Assembly (NCBI GenBank): GCA_965115825.1
Contig: OZ220464.1
Span: 2,356,001-2,420,000, forward strand
Direction of reading: 5' to 3'
DNA: 64,000 nt
Source: Bin87 sp965115825
GTDB taxonomy: Bacteria; Chloroflexota; Dehalococcoidia; Lucifugimonadales; UBA3495
The notes under the pieces were generated by a model. It saw only the letters and a list, made by a program, of their open reading frames with translations, did not search any database and had not been told where the DNA came from. The translations under genes and the position numbers were made by a program. Of the stretch, positions 8,773-16,665 are shown one piece after another (positions within the stretch are counted from its first letter, which is position 1; each line of letters begins with the position of its first letter).

Positions 8773-8816
8773 TTTGTTATGCCGGATTTTGCTACGTCGG
8801 AATGAGGTCGGGCAGT

Positions 8817-8845
8817 TTTACCTGCGGATCGGATGCGGGTATAGT
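8817..8845 (+). promoter_or_regulatory. Candidate promoter of the MFS gene
   Basis: TTTACC (-35) and TATAGT (-10) are separated by 17 nt. Transcription would begin near 8851, so the first usable codons of the MFS gene lie very close to the RNA start. This is a consensus match only. Confidence 0.35.
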
Positions 8846-8865
8846 TACCGTTGGCATTTGCTTTG

Positions 8866-10296
8866 ATGCGCGCTGAGCGGCCCTGCGGCCACAGCGCGAC
8901 GATTGCCCGTTTGAGGCCGCTCCTGAACAACTCGGTACTGAAGAGATTTCTGGCCTGGTATCCGCCAACCCCGTTCTATTACGGATGGCTGGTGCTGGCT
9001 ATGGGTTCCATGTCCTCCGCAGCCGGGGCCAGCGTGTCCCAGGTGGTGCTGGGGGCGATACAGGTGTATATCGTTGAAGACACCGGATGGGACATTGGCA
9101 CGCTGTCCATAGCCGTAACGACCGGCACGTGGTGCTCGGGAGCGCTGGCGCCGTTCGCCGGACGTCTTGCCGACCGCTACGGCCCGCGCGTTCTGGTGAC
9201 CATGGGTTTGCTGGCAGTGGGCTGCGCGCTGCTGACCCTGTCCACGGTCAATACCGGCGCGCTGTGGCAGTTCTTTGCCGCTTATATCATCGGTCGCGCC
9301 ATCAGCAACCCTTTCCTGATTGGCGTGGTGCCGAGGACGGCTACGGTGAATTTTTTCCGTCGGCGCCGCAACATCACGCTGGCCATATCCGGTATGTCCC
9401 GCCCGGTAGGCGGAGCCATCAACATCCAGGTAATTTCAATCATCGCCGCCACCCAAAGCTGGCGCGCCGCCTATGGATATCTGGGCTTGTTCCTGCTGGC
9501 GCTATCCATACCGGTTTTTATGATAATGCGGCGGACGCCCGAAGAAATCGGGATGCTGCCCGATGGAGACCGGCCGGCCGGCAGCCTGGGGCAAAGCGGC
9601 GGTTCTGAGGACGGACGCAGGGGCGCCGGATCCCCGACGCCGGAGTTCAGCTGGACGGTTCGGGAGGCAATGCGAACCGGCGCTTACTGGTGCATTGCCG
9701 GAACTGCGATTCTAGCGGTAATCGCTTCGGCCGGACTGGGTTACGTACTGGTGCCGTATCTGGTCAGCGAATCGGGGCCGGCGCTGTCCAAGCCGCAGGC
9801 CGTGGGAGTTGGCAGCCTGGGCGCAGTGCTGGCGATGACGACGGTGGTATGGGGGCTGCTGGCGGACAAGCTGGGGCCGCGCTACTGCATGATGCTGACC
9901 ATTACGGGGGCCGTGCTGTCCGGGGTGTTCCTGATGACCGGGGTGAATTCGGTTTGGACAGCCTACCTGTTCGCCGTCCTGTGGGGGTTTTTCTCCAATA
10001 CGGTGGGAACGCTGGAACATATGCTGCTGGCGCAGTACTTCGGGCGCAGGTCGTTCGGGGCGATACTGGGCTCGCTGGGGCCGATGCAGACTACCGGGCT
10101 GGGAGTGGCCCCGGTATTTGGCAGCTACCTGTTCACCTTTACGCACAACTACGACATTGTATTCACGGCGCTAATGGCGATGTACGCTGCCGCCGGGATG
10201 CTGATTTTCCTGGCGAAAGCGCCGCGTTTGCCGCCCCGGGCGACGGCAAACGAATCCGGGGCAGCCGTCGGCGCCGGCCCCTCGGAGGCGGTATAA
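8866..10296 (+). CDS. Major facilitator superfamily transporter
   Basis: About 476 residues with 12 predicted membrane helices. The first helix contains FYYGWLVLAMGSMSSAAGAS, as in the monocarboxylate/oxalate-formate branch of the MFS. The loop after helix 2 is FAGRLADRYGPRVLV, the MFS motif A. A polar central loop (about residues 225-260) separates the two halves, and the second half repeats motif A as LLADKLGPRYCM. Substrate unknown. The start is uncertain: a TTG lies 15 nt upstream in frame and another TTG 45 nt downstream, and none has a good ribosome-binding site. Confidence 0.85.
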   Translation: MRAERPCGHSATIARLRPLLNNSVLKRFLAWYPPTPFYYGWLVLAMGSMSSAAGASVSQVVLGAIQVYIVEDTGWDIGTLSIAVTTGTWCSGALAPFAGRLADRYGPRVLVTMGLLAVGCALLTLSTVNTGALWQFFAAYIIGRAISNPFLIGVVPRTATVNFFRRRRNITLAISGMSRPVGGAINIQVISIIAATQSWRAAYGYLGLFLLALSIPVFMIMRRTPEEIGMLPDGDRPAGSLGQSGGSEDGRRGAGSPTPEFSWTVREAMRTGAYWCIAGTAILAVIASAGLGYVLVPYLVSESGPALSKPQAVGVGSLGAVLAMTTVVWGLLADKLGPRYCMMLTITGAVLSGVFLMTGVNSVWTAYLFAVLWGFFSNTVGTLEHMLLAQYFGRRSFGAILGSLGPMQTTGLGVAPVFGSYLFTFTHNYDIVFTALMAMYAAAGMLIFLAKAPRLPPRATANESGAAVGAGPSEAV

Positions 10297-10330
10297 TCAG
10301 GCGCAACCTATCAACCAGCGGAGGCGAATC

Positions 10331-10723
10331 ATGCCTGAAGTAACTTACATGAATCCCAAGGGGATCTCCGACCCGTCGCCATCCGGCTTTACCGCGGTGG
10401 TCAAGGCCGGCAACACCGTGTACATCGCGGGAATGGTGGCGCAGGATGAGCAAGGCAACGCGGTCGGCGCCGGGGACGCGGAAGCGCAGACGCGGCAGAT
10501 TTGGCGCAACATCGGGGTGGCGGTGGCGGCAGCCGGCGGCAGCCTGGCGGACATCGTGAAGACGACGACCTACGTAACGGGCATTGAGCACGCGGCGGCG
10601 GTGCGCGCGGTGCGCAGCGAGCTGTTTCCAAGCAACCCGCCGACCAGCACGCTGCTGGTCGTAAGCGAGCTGGCGAACCCGGCCTATGTGGTGGAGATTG
10701 AGTCTGTCGCAGTGGTTGGATAA
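10331..10723 (+). CDS. RidA/YjgF/YER057c/UK114-family protein
   Basis: A 130-residue RidA-fold protein. The pattern VVKAGNTVYIAGMVAQDEQG, then AQTRQIWRNIGVAVAAAGGS, is diagnostic, as is VSELANPAYVVEIESVAVV at the C-terminus. The canonical imine-deaminase Arg is not clearly in place (the expected R-x-E stretch reads VRSELFPSNPPTSTLLVV), so either deaminase or a non-RidA subgroup role is possible. It lies 34 nt after the MFS gene and the two may be co-transcribed. Cytosolic. Confidence 0.88.
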   Translation: MPEVTYMNPKGISDPSPSGFTAVVKAGNTVYIAGMVAQDEQGNAVGAGDAEAQTRQIWRNIGVAVAAAGGSLADIVKTTTYVTGIEHAAAVRAVRSELFPSNPPTSTLLVVSELANPAYVVEIESVAVVG

Positions 10724-10744
10724 GCAGAAGGATTTCCGGATTCC

Positions 10745-10767
10745 CGCCCCGTATCAAGTACGGGGCG
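10745..10767 (+). terminator. Hairpin after the RidA gene
   Basis: CGCCCCGTA and TACGGGGCG form a perfect 9-bp stem with a 5-nt loop, 21 nt past the stop codon. A short T-rich stretch (TTCTTTC) follows. It is a plausible intrinsic terminator. Confidence 0.55.
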
Positions 10768-10904
10768 ACGTTCTTTCGGGGGAGTATCGGAGCGGAATCG
10801 GGAATAACCGAGTGGAGGAGGAGTGGCGGCAAAAGGCAGAGGCGGGAAGGGCGGGGTGGAAGAGGGAGTGGCAGGCAGCCTATGAAATCCGGCGCTCTGT
10901 GAGG

Positions 10905-11153
10905 CTAGGGATCCGGCTCTTTACGATGCTGTTGTAGAACCAACCACATACGGCGCCAGACGAAGCGGCGTTCGGGTTCTTCAAGGCGGCGGCCAATCAG
11001 CTGTCGGATGGCGAGGACGGCCTGACCGGCGAAGAATCCCCAGTGGCCGGGTTCGTTGCGCAGCCAGCCGTCAACCCGCTCGGGGTGGGCGTCGGCGACG
11101 CCGGCCAGGATTTCATCGAGGGCGACATCGCCGGGGTTGGCTGTGGGCGGCAC
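10905..11153 (-). CDS. Unknown small protein at the end of the thiamine operon
   Basis: An 82-residue protein I do not recognise. It contains WLRNEPGHWGFFAGQAVLAI followed by an Arg-rich amphipathic stretch (RQLIGRRLEEPERRFVWRRM) and no obvious membrane segment. It starts 5 nt after thiS stops, so it is almost certainly translated from the thiamine operon mRNA. The position suggests an accessory role in thiamine or sulfur-carrier metabolism, but no motif supports a specific one. Confidence 0.6.
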   Translation of the reverse strand: MPPTANPGDVALDEILAGVADAHPERVDGWLRNEPGHWGFFAGQAVLAIRQLIGRRLEEPERRFVWRRMWLVLQQHRKEPDP

Positions 11154-11158
11154 GGCGG

Positions 11159-11362
11159 CTAGCCGCCTCCTACGGGGCGGACGATTTCCAGCATGTCGCC
11201 GGGGTTAAGCTTGACGGCGGGGAAATCCTCTTTGCGGATTACCTGGCCGTTATAGCCGACGGCGATGAACCGCATATTGACGTCGATGGTTGAAAGGTAT
11301 GACTGCAAGTCCAGGCCTTCGTCAACCTGGCGCGGCTTGCCGTTAACGGTGAGGGTAATCAT
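11159..11362 (-). CDS. thiS: Sulfur carrier protein ThiS
   Basis: A 67-residue ubiquitin-fold sulfur carrier. It begins MITLTVNGKPRQVDEGLDLQ and ends PVGGG, so the Gly-Gly needed for adenylation and thiocarboxylation is present with one additional terminal Gly. ThiS carries the sulfur used by ThiG to build the thiazole ring. Its ATG overlaps the thiE stop (ATGA). No ThiF-type adenylyltransferase is encoded in the window. Confidence 0.92.
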   Translation of the reverse strand: MITLTVNGKPRQVDEGLDLQSYLSTIDVNMRFIAVGYNGQVIRKEDFPAVKLNPGDMLEIVRPVGGG

Positions 11363-12066
11363 GGCGGCGCAACTCCTCCTGCCGATGGCGGCGCTGTGGA
11401 GGGCAGGGTTTGGGGATTCAGGCGCGGGCCGTTGGCGGCGTCAAGCATGGCCGACTTGAGGCGACGGGCGGCGGTTTCGGGGTCTTCCTGAGCGAGGATG
11501 CCGGTGATAACGGCGATGCCGGCGGCGCCGGCGGCTATAATATCGGCTACGTTGTGAGCAGCAATGCCGCCAATGCCGAGCATGGTGACGGCGACGCCGG
11601 CGGAGGCGATACGGGTCAACAAACCGGGGCCGGAAGGCTCCTCGCCGGGGTGGGAGCGGGTGGCGAACATTGTGCCGACCAGGAGAAAATCCGGCCTGCT
11701 AAGGGCGGCGCGCAGCGCGCCAGGCACGGAATGGACGGAACGGCCAATGACGGCATCGGGGCCGAGGATGGCGCGGGTTTCGTCGGTGGGCATGGCCATT
11801 TCGCCGAGATGGACGCCATCGGCCGAGGCGGCAAGAGCGATGTCGGCGCGCTCGTTGACCAGCAGCAGGGCGCGCCCTCGGGTAATTTCCCGTAAGGCCA
11901 GGGCCTGCCGGAGGAGAGATCCGCCGGGCGCCGCTTTATCACGGAGCTGGACCATGTCAACGCCGCCGGCGATGGCAGCAGCGATGCGCTGGGGCAACTC
12001 GTCGGGTGGGCATACTGCGCGGTCGGTCACCAGGCAGAGGCAAGGGTAGGGGAGTGTCTGGGGCAT
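11359..12066 (-). CDS. thiE: Thiamine-phosphate synthase ThiE
   Basis: A 235-residue TIM-barrel enzyme that couples HMP-pyrophosphate with thiazole phosphate to make thiamine phosphate in the cytosol. Recognisable parts are MVQLRDK (pyrophosphate binding), LLVNERADIALAASADGVHL, IGRSVHS, and the phosphate-binding MLGIGGI followed by AAGAAGIAVI. The C-terminal 25 residues are Pro/Ala-rich and extend past the usual fold. It sits between thiG (10-nt gap) and thiS (4-nt overlap). Confidence 0.94.
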   Translation of the reverse strand: MPQTLPYPCLCLVTDRAVCPPDELPQRIAAAIAGGVDMVQLRDKAAPGGSLLRQALALREITRGRALLLVNERADIALAASADGVHLGEMAMPTDETRAILGPDAVIGRSVHSVPGALRAALSRPDFLLVGTMFATRSHPGEEPSGPGLLTRIASAGVAVTMLGIGGIAAHNVADIIAAGAAGIAVITGILAQEDPETAARRLKSAMLDAANGPRLNPQTLPSTAPPSAGGVAPP

Positions 12067-12076
12067 AGTTGGGTAA

Positions 12077-12862
12077 TCAGTCGGCGACAGCGGGGACCGG
12101 CACGTCGGTGGGCGGACTGCTGGCGATGGCTTCGGTGCGTACCGGGATGCGCCCGGCGAGGTAGGCCTGCCGGCCGGCCGCCACGCCTTTGCGGAAGGCG
12201 TCGGCCATCAAGGCCGGGTCTGCGGCCTGGGCGATGGCGGTGTTGACCAGCACAGCGTCGGCGCCCATTTCCAGGGCTTTGGCAGCATCGGAGGGAACGG
12301 CGAGCCCGGCGTCCACTATAACGGGGACAGTGGCGTTTTCCAGGATGATGCGGACTTCTTCGGTGGTGTGGATGCCCTGACCGGAGCCGATGGCGGAGCC
12401 CAATGGCATTACGGTAACGCAGCCGACATCTTCCAGGTTTTTGGCCAGCACGGGGTCGGCGTGGATGTAGGGGAGAACCTTGAAGCCATCGGCGACGAGC
12501 TGGCGGGCGGCTTCAAGGGTGCCGTTAGGGTCGGGGAAGAGGTATTTGGCGTCGGGGATGACTTCCAGTTTGACAAAATCGGTTTGGGCGACTTCGCGGC
12601 CGAGGCGGGCGACGAAGATGGCTTCATCAACGGTTCGGCAGCCGGCGGTGTTGGGGAGGATCCGGTATTTGTCGAAGTCGATGAATTCGAGGATATTGCG
12701 TTCCGGGTTATCCAGGTCGAGGCGGCGGATGGCAACGGTTACCATCTCGGCGCCGGAGGCGGCCAGGGAAGCGACCATTTCCGGCATACTACGATGCCGG
12801 CCGGTTCCGACAATCAGCCGGGAGCTGAACGAAACACCGCCTATCACCAGTTCATCGGACAT
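12077..12862 (-). CDS. thiG: Thiazole synthase ThiG
   Basis: A 261-residue TIM-barrel thiazole synthase that makes the thiazole ring from DXP, ThiS-thiocarboxylate and dehydroglycine. The Schiff-base Lys lies in FVKLEVI, and phosphate-binding segments read MPLGSAIGSGQGI and VDAGLAVPSDAAKALEMGAD. The ATG at 12862 is preferred over a GTG 9 nt upstream because GGAGAG lies 8 nt before the ATG. The last 25 residues are a variable extension. The TPP riboswitch starts about 100 nt upstream. Confidence 0.95.
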   Translation of the reverse strand: MSDELVIGGVSFSSRLIVGTGRHRSMPEMVASLAASGAEMVTVAIRRLDLDNPERNILEFIDFDKYRILPNTAGCRTVDEAIFVARLGREVAQTDFVKLEVIPDAKYLFPDPNGTLEAARQLVADGFKVLPYIHADPVLAKNLEDVGCVTVMPLGSAIGSGQGIHTTEEVRIILENATVPVIVDAGLAVPSDAAKALEMGADAVLVNTAIAQAADPALMADAFRKGVAAGRQAYLAGRIPVRTEAIASSPPTDVPVPAVAD

Positions 12863-12965
12863 GGCTGCCACTCTCCTGCCTATGTTATGCGCTGGGCCAA
12901 TCGCGCGTCCGCAGAGACGGAAACGTCAAGCGGAACCCGGCGGCATAAGGAAAGGGGCAACCTAC

Positions 12966-13056
12966 TGTTCCTACGCCGGCATTATCCGGGTCAGGTACAG
13001 ACGGTCGGCGACGAAATTGGCCGCCCTCTCAGCCTGGTTTGCCCAAGCTCCCGCCA
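12966..13056 (-). ncRNA. TPP (THI-box) riboswitch
   Basis: On the minus strand the leader carries the two conserved halves of the TPP aptamer. CTGAGAGGG is in the pyrimidine-sensing arm, and TACCTGACCCGGATAATGCC followed by GGCGTAGGAA is in the pyrophosphate-sensing arm and P1 closing strand. The order and spacing match the class. The gap of about 100 nt to the thiG start leaves room for an expression platform, so thiamine pyrophosphate should repress this operon. Ends are approximate. Confidence 0.93.
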
Positions 13057-13086
13057 GAATCGCGTGAGGCATTCTGCTGTAGGTTG

Positions 13087-13115
13087 AATGTAGCACTACA
13101 AGCGAGGCAAGTCAA
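13087..13115 (-). promoter_or_regulatory. Sigma-70-type promoter of the thiamine operon
   Basis: On the minus strand TTGACT (-35) and TACATT (-10) are separated by exactly 17 nt. The predicted start near 13080 is about 25 nt before the riboswitch, as expected for a riboswitch leader. Confidence 0.7.
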
Positions 13116-13660
13116 ATAGGATGGAGAGAGGAAATCGCGCCATTGGGTGGAAGCGATGGATGGGGCGGCTCCTAGGGGGCGGTTGGCGCCTATGGGGGGG
13201 GGGGGGCGCGGGTTTTGGGGTTGGCGGTGTTCATTGTGGTTGTTTCGCTCCTTTTGGTCGGTCGGTGGATTCTGGGTTGGGTTCCTGGGGGTTCAGGATG
13301 TCGGCGCTACGGCCCGAGAGCGTGCTTGCTATTTACGTCCTAGTCTTGCGCGTGCTAACGGCTGCTTGCGCAGTGCCCGTCCTCGCGCAGCGGTGGTGAC
13401 GCCCGCCGTGCTGGATGCGCCAGCCGGGTAATGTGACCGACCTCCGGCGCACCACAGTGGTGCAATGGATCCGACATGCCGCACAGTACGGATGCGGCGG
13501 ATTAGACCGTGATGTCCTGAACCCCGTGAGACTCCTATTCAGTTGTGATGTCGGGCGGTGTCCTGGCCGGGGACGGTATCCGACGGTTCGCGCGGGGCCG
13601 TTGGATGAGCCTGACGGGGATATTGTAGCACGGTGGTACGGTTTTGCAAACGGGGGTTTT
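13116..13660. other. Gene-free GC-rich segment with inverted repeats
   Basis: No frame here looks coding. The segment holds a 13-nt G run at 13194-13206, an exact 7-bp palindromic arm pair with a 1-nt loop at 13448-13462 (GCACCAC/GTGGTGC), and an 11-bp pair (GGGGTTCAGGA near 13287, TCCTGAACCCC near 13518) that would close a roughly 240-nt domain. This could be a structured RNA or relic DNA. It does not match tmRNA, RNase P RNA or 6S RNA landmarks that I can recognise. Confidence 0.3.
13194..13206 (+). repeat. 13-nt poly-G tract
   Basis: Thirteen consecutive G residues in intergenic DNA, upstream of the thiamine promoter on the opposite strand. Such tracts are prone to slippage. No gene start is positioned close enough to suggest a regulatory role. 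Confidence 0.8.
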
Positions 13661-13700
13661 GTCAGAATCAGGATTTACGGGATTTTAGGATTTTCAGGAT
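13661..13700 (+). repeat. Dispersed 40-nt repeat, copy 1
   Basis: First of eight gap-free copies in the window, all in plus orientation. The core is GTCAGAATCAGGATTTACGG then GATTT, four variable bases and TTTTCAGGAT. The motif contains four spaced GGAT(T) units. This copy has TTAGG in the variable part and is identical to the copy at 28931. Confidence 0.9.
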
Positions 13701-13810
13701 GGGGGTTGTGGGGTGCGGCGTGGGTTGTGGCGTGGGAGTGGGTGGTGGTGGTTGGGTTGGCGGGTTTGGCGGTGGGGGATGATTGAGCAGAGGGTTGGCT
13801 GTGGGAGATT

Positions 13811-13850
13811 GTTAGAATCAGGATTTACGGGATTTGGAGATTTTCAGGAT
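13811..13850 (+). repeat. Dispersed 40-nt repeat, copy 2
   Basis: Same 40-nt element with one change near the start (GTTAG for GTCAG) and GGAGA in the variable part. It is embedded in strongly G/T-biased DNA. Confidence 0.88.
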
Positions 13851-14041
13851 GGGGGTCTGGTTAGGGGGAAGGCGGTTCAGGGGGCGGGTTGTGGCGTGGG
13901 AGTGGTGGTTGCGGGTTTGGCGGGGCGACTGTGTGGGGGTGGAGGTTGGGTGTTGACGCTTATGTCGTTGGGGCTGGCGATGGGTGGCGGCGGTGGGAGT
14001 TGGGGCGGGAGCGGCTGACTTATGCGATGCCTTGCATGGTG

Positions 14042-14582
14042 AGGCGATTTTGCTACTGGGATTCCGGCGGGCATTTAGCAGGAGAAGACTGCTTTGGTGA
14101 CGGATCGCGTAATCCGTTGCGTCGCCGGACGCTTTCTGCCATCGGCAGGTCGTATCGCGATTAGCGAAATTGGCTAATGAGCGGGGAGGGTTGGTTGCGT
14201 TGGGGGGATGGTAGTGGGAATCCAGGCTTTCGCGGTCATGAGCCGAGGCGATTTTGCTACTGGGATTCCGGCGGGCATTCAGCAGGAGAAGACTGCTTCG
14301 GTGACGGATCGCGTAATCCGTTGCGTCGCCGGACGCTTCCGCCATCGGCAGGTCGTATCGCGATTAGCGAAATTGGCTAATGAGCGGGGAGGGTTGGTTG
14401 CGTTGGGGGGATGGTAGTGGGAATCCAGGCTTTCGCGGTCATGAGCCGAGGCGATTTTGCTACTGGGATTCCGGCGGGCATTCAGCAGGAGAAGACTGCT
14501 TCGGTGACGGATCGCGTAATCCGCTGCGTCGCCGGACGCTTTCTGCCATCGGCAGGTCGTATCGCGATTAGCGAAATCGGCT
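14042..14582 (+). repeat. Tandem array of a 134-bp MITE-like element (three copies)
   Basis: Three copies of a 134-bp unit (14042-14175, 14246-14378, 14449-14582) alternate with two near-identical 70-bp spacers, giving a 203-204-bp period. Each unit begins AGGCGATTTTGCTAC and ends with the near-reverse complement GCGAAAT(T/C)GGCT, so it has imperfect terminal inverted repeats of about 14 bp. ATGAGC flanks the middle copy on both sides within 9-nt windows (7 of 9 identical), a possible target duplication. No open frame is conserved. The termini and the motif GTGACGGAT..CGTAATCC match the ends of the 5.26-kb mobile element at 32197-37459, so these look like non-autonomous relatives. Confidence 0.8.
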
Positions 14583-14669
14583 AGAAACACGGGAGGGCGG
14601 GGCGTGTTTTAGCGGGGCGCGTTTTAATGGGGTGTGTTTTAATGGGGGTAAAACGGCGCGGTTTGCCGT

Positions 14670-14697
14670 GTTTGCGTTGGGCGCAATGATGTATAAT
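14670..14697 (+). promoter_or_regulatory. Candidate promoter for the radical SAM-fabF-recJ run
   Basis: A perfect TATAAT (-10) is preceded at 16 nt by TTTGCG, a weak -35. It lies about 120 nt before the radical SAM start and just past the MITE-like array. Support is mainly the -10. Confidence 0.45.
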
Positions 14698-14819
14698 AGC
14701 GGCACTTTACGGAAAGTTGCGCGCGGCTTTGCCGCGCCGGCGTACAAAGAAGAGCGGGATCGGCGGGATTGCCGTCGGGACTGTGGGGCTTTGCGCTGGC
14801 GCCTGGAGAAAGTGAGTTG

Positions 14820-16664
14820 ATGAGCGTCATACCATTGATTGATGAGAAATTTGACGGCACTCCCGCCACAGTTTCACCTGTGGGGATTCAGCCCAAGGGG
14901 AACCGAACCCGTCGGGTGATGATGGTGCAGCCGGCTTCGGCGGGGGGCAATTTTGAGTACATCGCCATTCCGCGGCAGGGTATGCTGTTTCTGTCGGGCG
15001 CGCTGGCTCAGTGGGAGGGGCCTTATGTGTACGAGCGGGACATCTGGTTTGAGGACCGCTTGGGGCGTTTGGATCCCGATGCCGATTTGGAGGGGGTGGA
15101 CGTCCTGATGATGACGTCCCTGATTAATGAAACGCCCCGGGCTTACGAAATCGCGCGCCAGGCCCGTCAGTGTCATCCGGATCTGGTGATTCTGGGCGGA
15201 GGGCCGCAGATGAGTCCTCTGCCGGAGGAGGCTTTTGGGTGGGGGGATTTTGACGTAATTGTGAACCGGGAGGGCGAGGATATCATCGGGCAGTTGTGCG
15301 ATATTCTGCTCACCTGGCGGGACGACCGCAAGTATCAGTATCTGGAACGGGTGGCCGGCATAACTTTTATGCGCGACGGGCATATGGTGCAAACCCGGCG
15401 CAAGGGTCTGGTCGCGCCGGATTTTGTGCCGCTGCCCGACTTTCGTTCGATCCGGGGCCTGTCGCCGGCGAGCCCTATGGCAGGGGCCGTTTTGGAGACG
15501 GTGCGCGGCTGCACTGAGAACTGCTCTTACTGTCAGGTGATTCAGCAGTTTCTGGGCTACCGTCTGATTGACCGGGAGGTTGAGTTCAAGCGGTTGGAAC
15601 AGCTGGAGGATCTGGCTGCCGACGGCCTCATTCACACTGGGCGCAACGGCAAGTTCAACGTTTTCATCTCGGACGACCTGCATACTCCGCCGCTGCGGGC
15701 GGTGAAGTTCCGCAATGAGCGTCTGGAACGGCTACAAGGCTGGCGCGGCCGCACGGACTCCATGAATATGATTTGCCAGGCTCGCGCCGAAATCGGGCAG
15801 GACGATGAGCTGGCCGATGCGTTGCTGGACGCCAACGTCAAGATGCTTTACCTGGGGGTAGAGTCCAACAACGCGGAAAGCCTGGCGGCGGTTCGCAAGC
15901 GTCAGGAACCGGGCCAGATGGAGCGGGACCTGGTTAGGCTGAACGAGAAGGGCTTTTCCGTGGTTGCCATGACCATCATCGGGCTGCCTTACGACACGGA
16001 AGAGTCGATTATGACGCTGGCCGAGTGGGTTACGCAGCACAGCCGTTATCAGACGGCGAACCTGCTGACGCCGCTGCCGGCGACTTCCAATTGGAGCCTG
16101 AAACCGCTTGACAGCGATGGGCAGCCCTTGCCGGAAGGGAAGATGCGGCCCTATGAGCTTTACACCGGGCGCCAGTTCGTGCATGAGGATGAGCGGTGGA
16201 GCATGGCGGAAAGCCGGGAACTGTTTGACCGCTACAACGCGAAGCTGGCATCCATTGACGACCTGTATGGGCGCATTTTCCGCATCCTGGGGAATTACCG
16301 GATGCGCCAGGCGCGGAGCGTGCAGGATTTATCGGAGACTACGGAGACTATGCGGGCCTGGGCGAATCAGGTTCAGCAGGCGGGGAAGGAGTTCGGGGAG
16401 AACATTCAGGGTCGCGTCAATGAAATGGCTGAGGCACTTCGCTCGGCGAGTCAGCCGCTTTCGAACACGGGCGCGGATTTTCTGGAGAACCTGCGGACGC
16501 GCATTAACGAGACCTCGGATGCTCTGCGCATCTACTCCGAACGGGCGGATGCCGGGAGCAAGGAAGTGGCGGCCGGCATTACCGCGCGGGTGAACGAGGT
16601 GACGGAGATGCTGAACGGGGTGCTGCATACCAACCAGCGGCGCAACCCGAATCGGGCCGGATAG
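14820..16664 (+). CDS. B12-binding-type radical SAM protein with amphipathic C-terminal tail
   Basis: A 614-residue protein. An N-terminal cobalamin-binding-like domain spans about 30-190 (VDVLMMTSLI, then DLVILGGGPQMSPLPEEAF). The radical SAM domain has the cluster motif C231-x3-C235-x2-C238 (CTENCSYC), and a TIM-barrel follows to about 480. Such enzymes use a [4Fe-4S] cluster and SAM, often with cobalamin, for methylation or C-C chemistry; the substrate is unknown. Residues about 505-610 form a long amphipathic, apolipoprotein-like helix with repeated R-(V/I)-N-E-(M/T) segments, unusual for this family. The ATG follows GGAGAAAG; an in-frame TTG 51 nt upstream is less likely. fabF begins 1 nt after the stop. 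Confidence 0.85.
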   Translation: MSVIPLIDEKFDGTPATVSPVGIQPKGNRTRRVMMVQPASAGGNFEYIAIPRQGMLFLSGALAQWEGPYVYERDIWFEDRLGRLDPDADLEGVDVLMMTSLINETPRAYEIARQARQCHPDLVILGGGPQMSPLPEEAFGWGDFDVIVNREGEDIIGQLCDILLTWRDDRKYQYLERVAGITFMRDGHMVQTRRKGLVAPDFVPLPDFRSIRGLSPASPMAGAVLETVRGCTENCSYCQVIQQFLGYRLIDREVEFKRLEQLEDLAADGLIHTGRNGKFNVFISDDLHTPPLRAVKFRNERLERLQGWRGRTDSMNMICQARAEIGQDDELADALLDANVKMLYLGVESNNAESLAAVRKRQEPGQMERDLVRLNEKGFSVVAMTIIGLPYDTEESIMTLAEWVTQHSRYQTANLLTPLPATSNWSLKPLDSDGQPLPEGKMRPYELYTGRQFVHEDERWSMAESRELFDRYNAKLASIDDLYGRIFRILGNYRMRQARSVQDLSETTETMRAWANQVQQAGKEFGENIQGRVNEMAEALRSASQPLSNTGADFLENLRTRINETSDALRIYSERADAGSKEVAAGITARVNEVTEMLNGVLHTNQRRNPNRAG

Positions 16665-16665
16665 C

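Noticed and set aside
7062..8930. A 622-codon open frame antisense to groEL.
   Set aside because: It mirrors groEL codon bias; no ribosome-binding site, family or independent start supports it.
13121..14590. Several 60-175-codon frames in the repeat block upstream of the radical SAM gene.
   Set aside because: They run through poly-G and tandem repeats, repeat with the array period and encode low-complexity Gly/Trp or Arg/Pro sequence.
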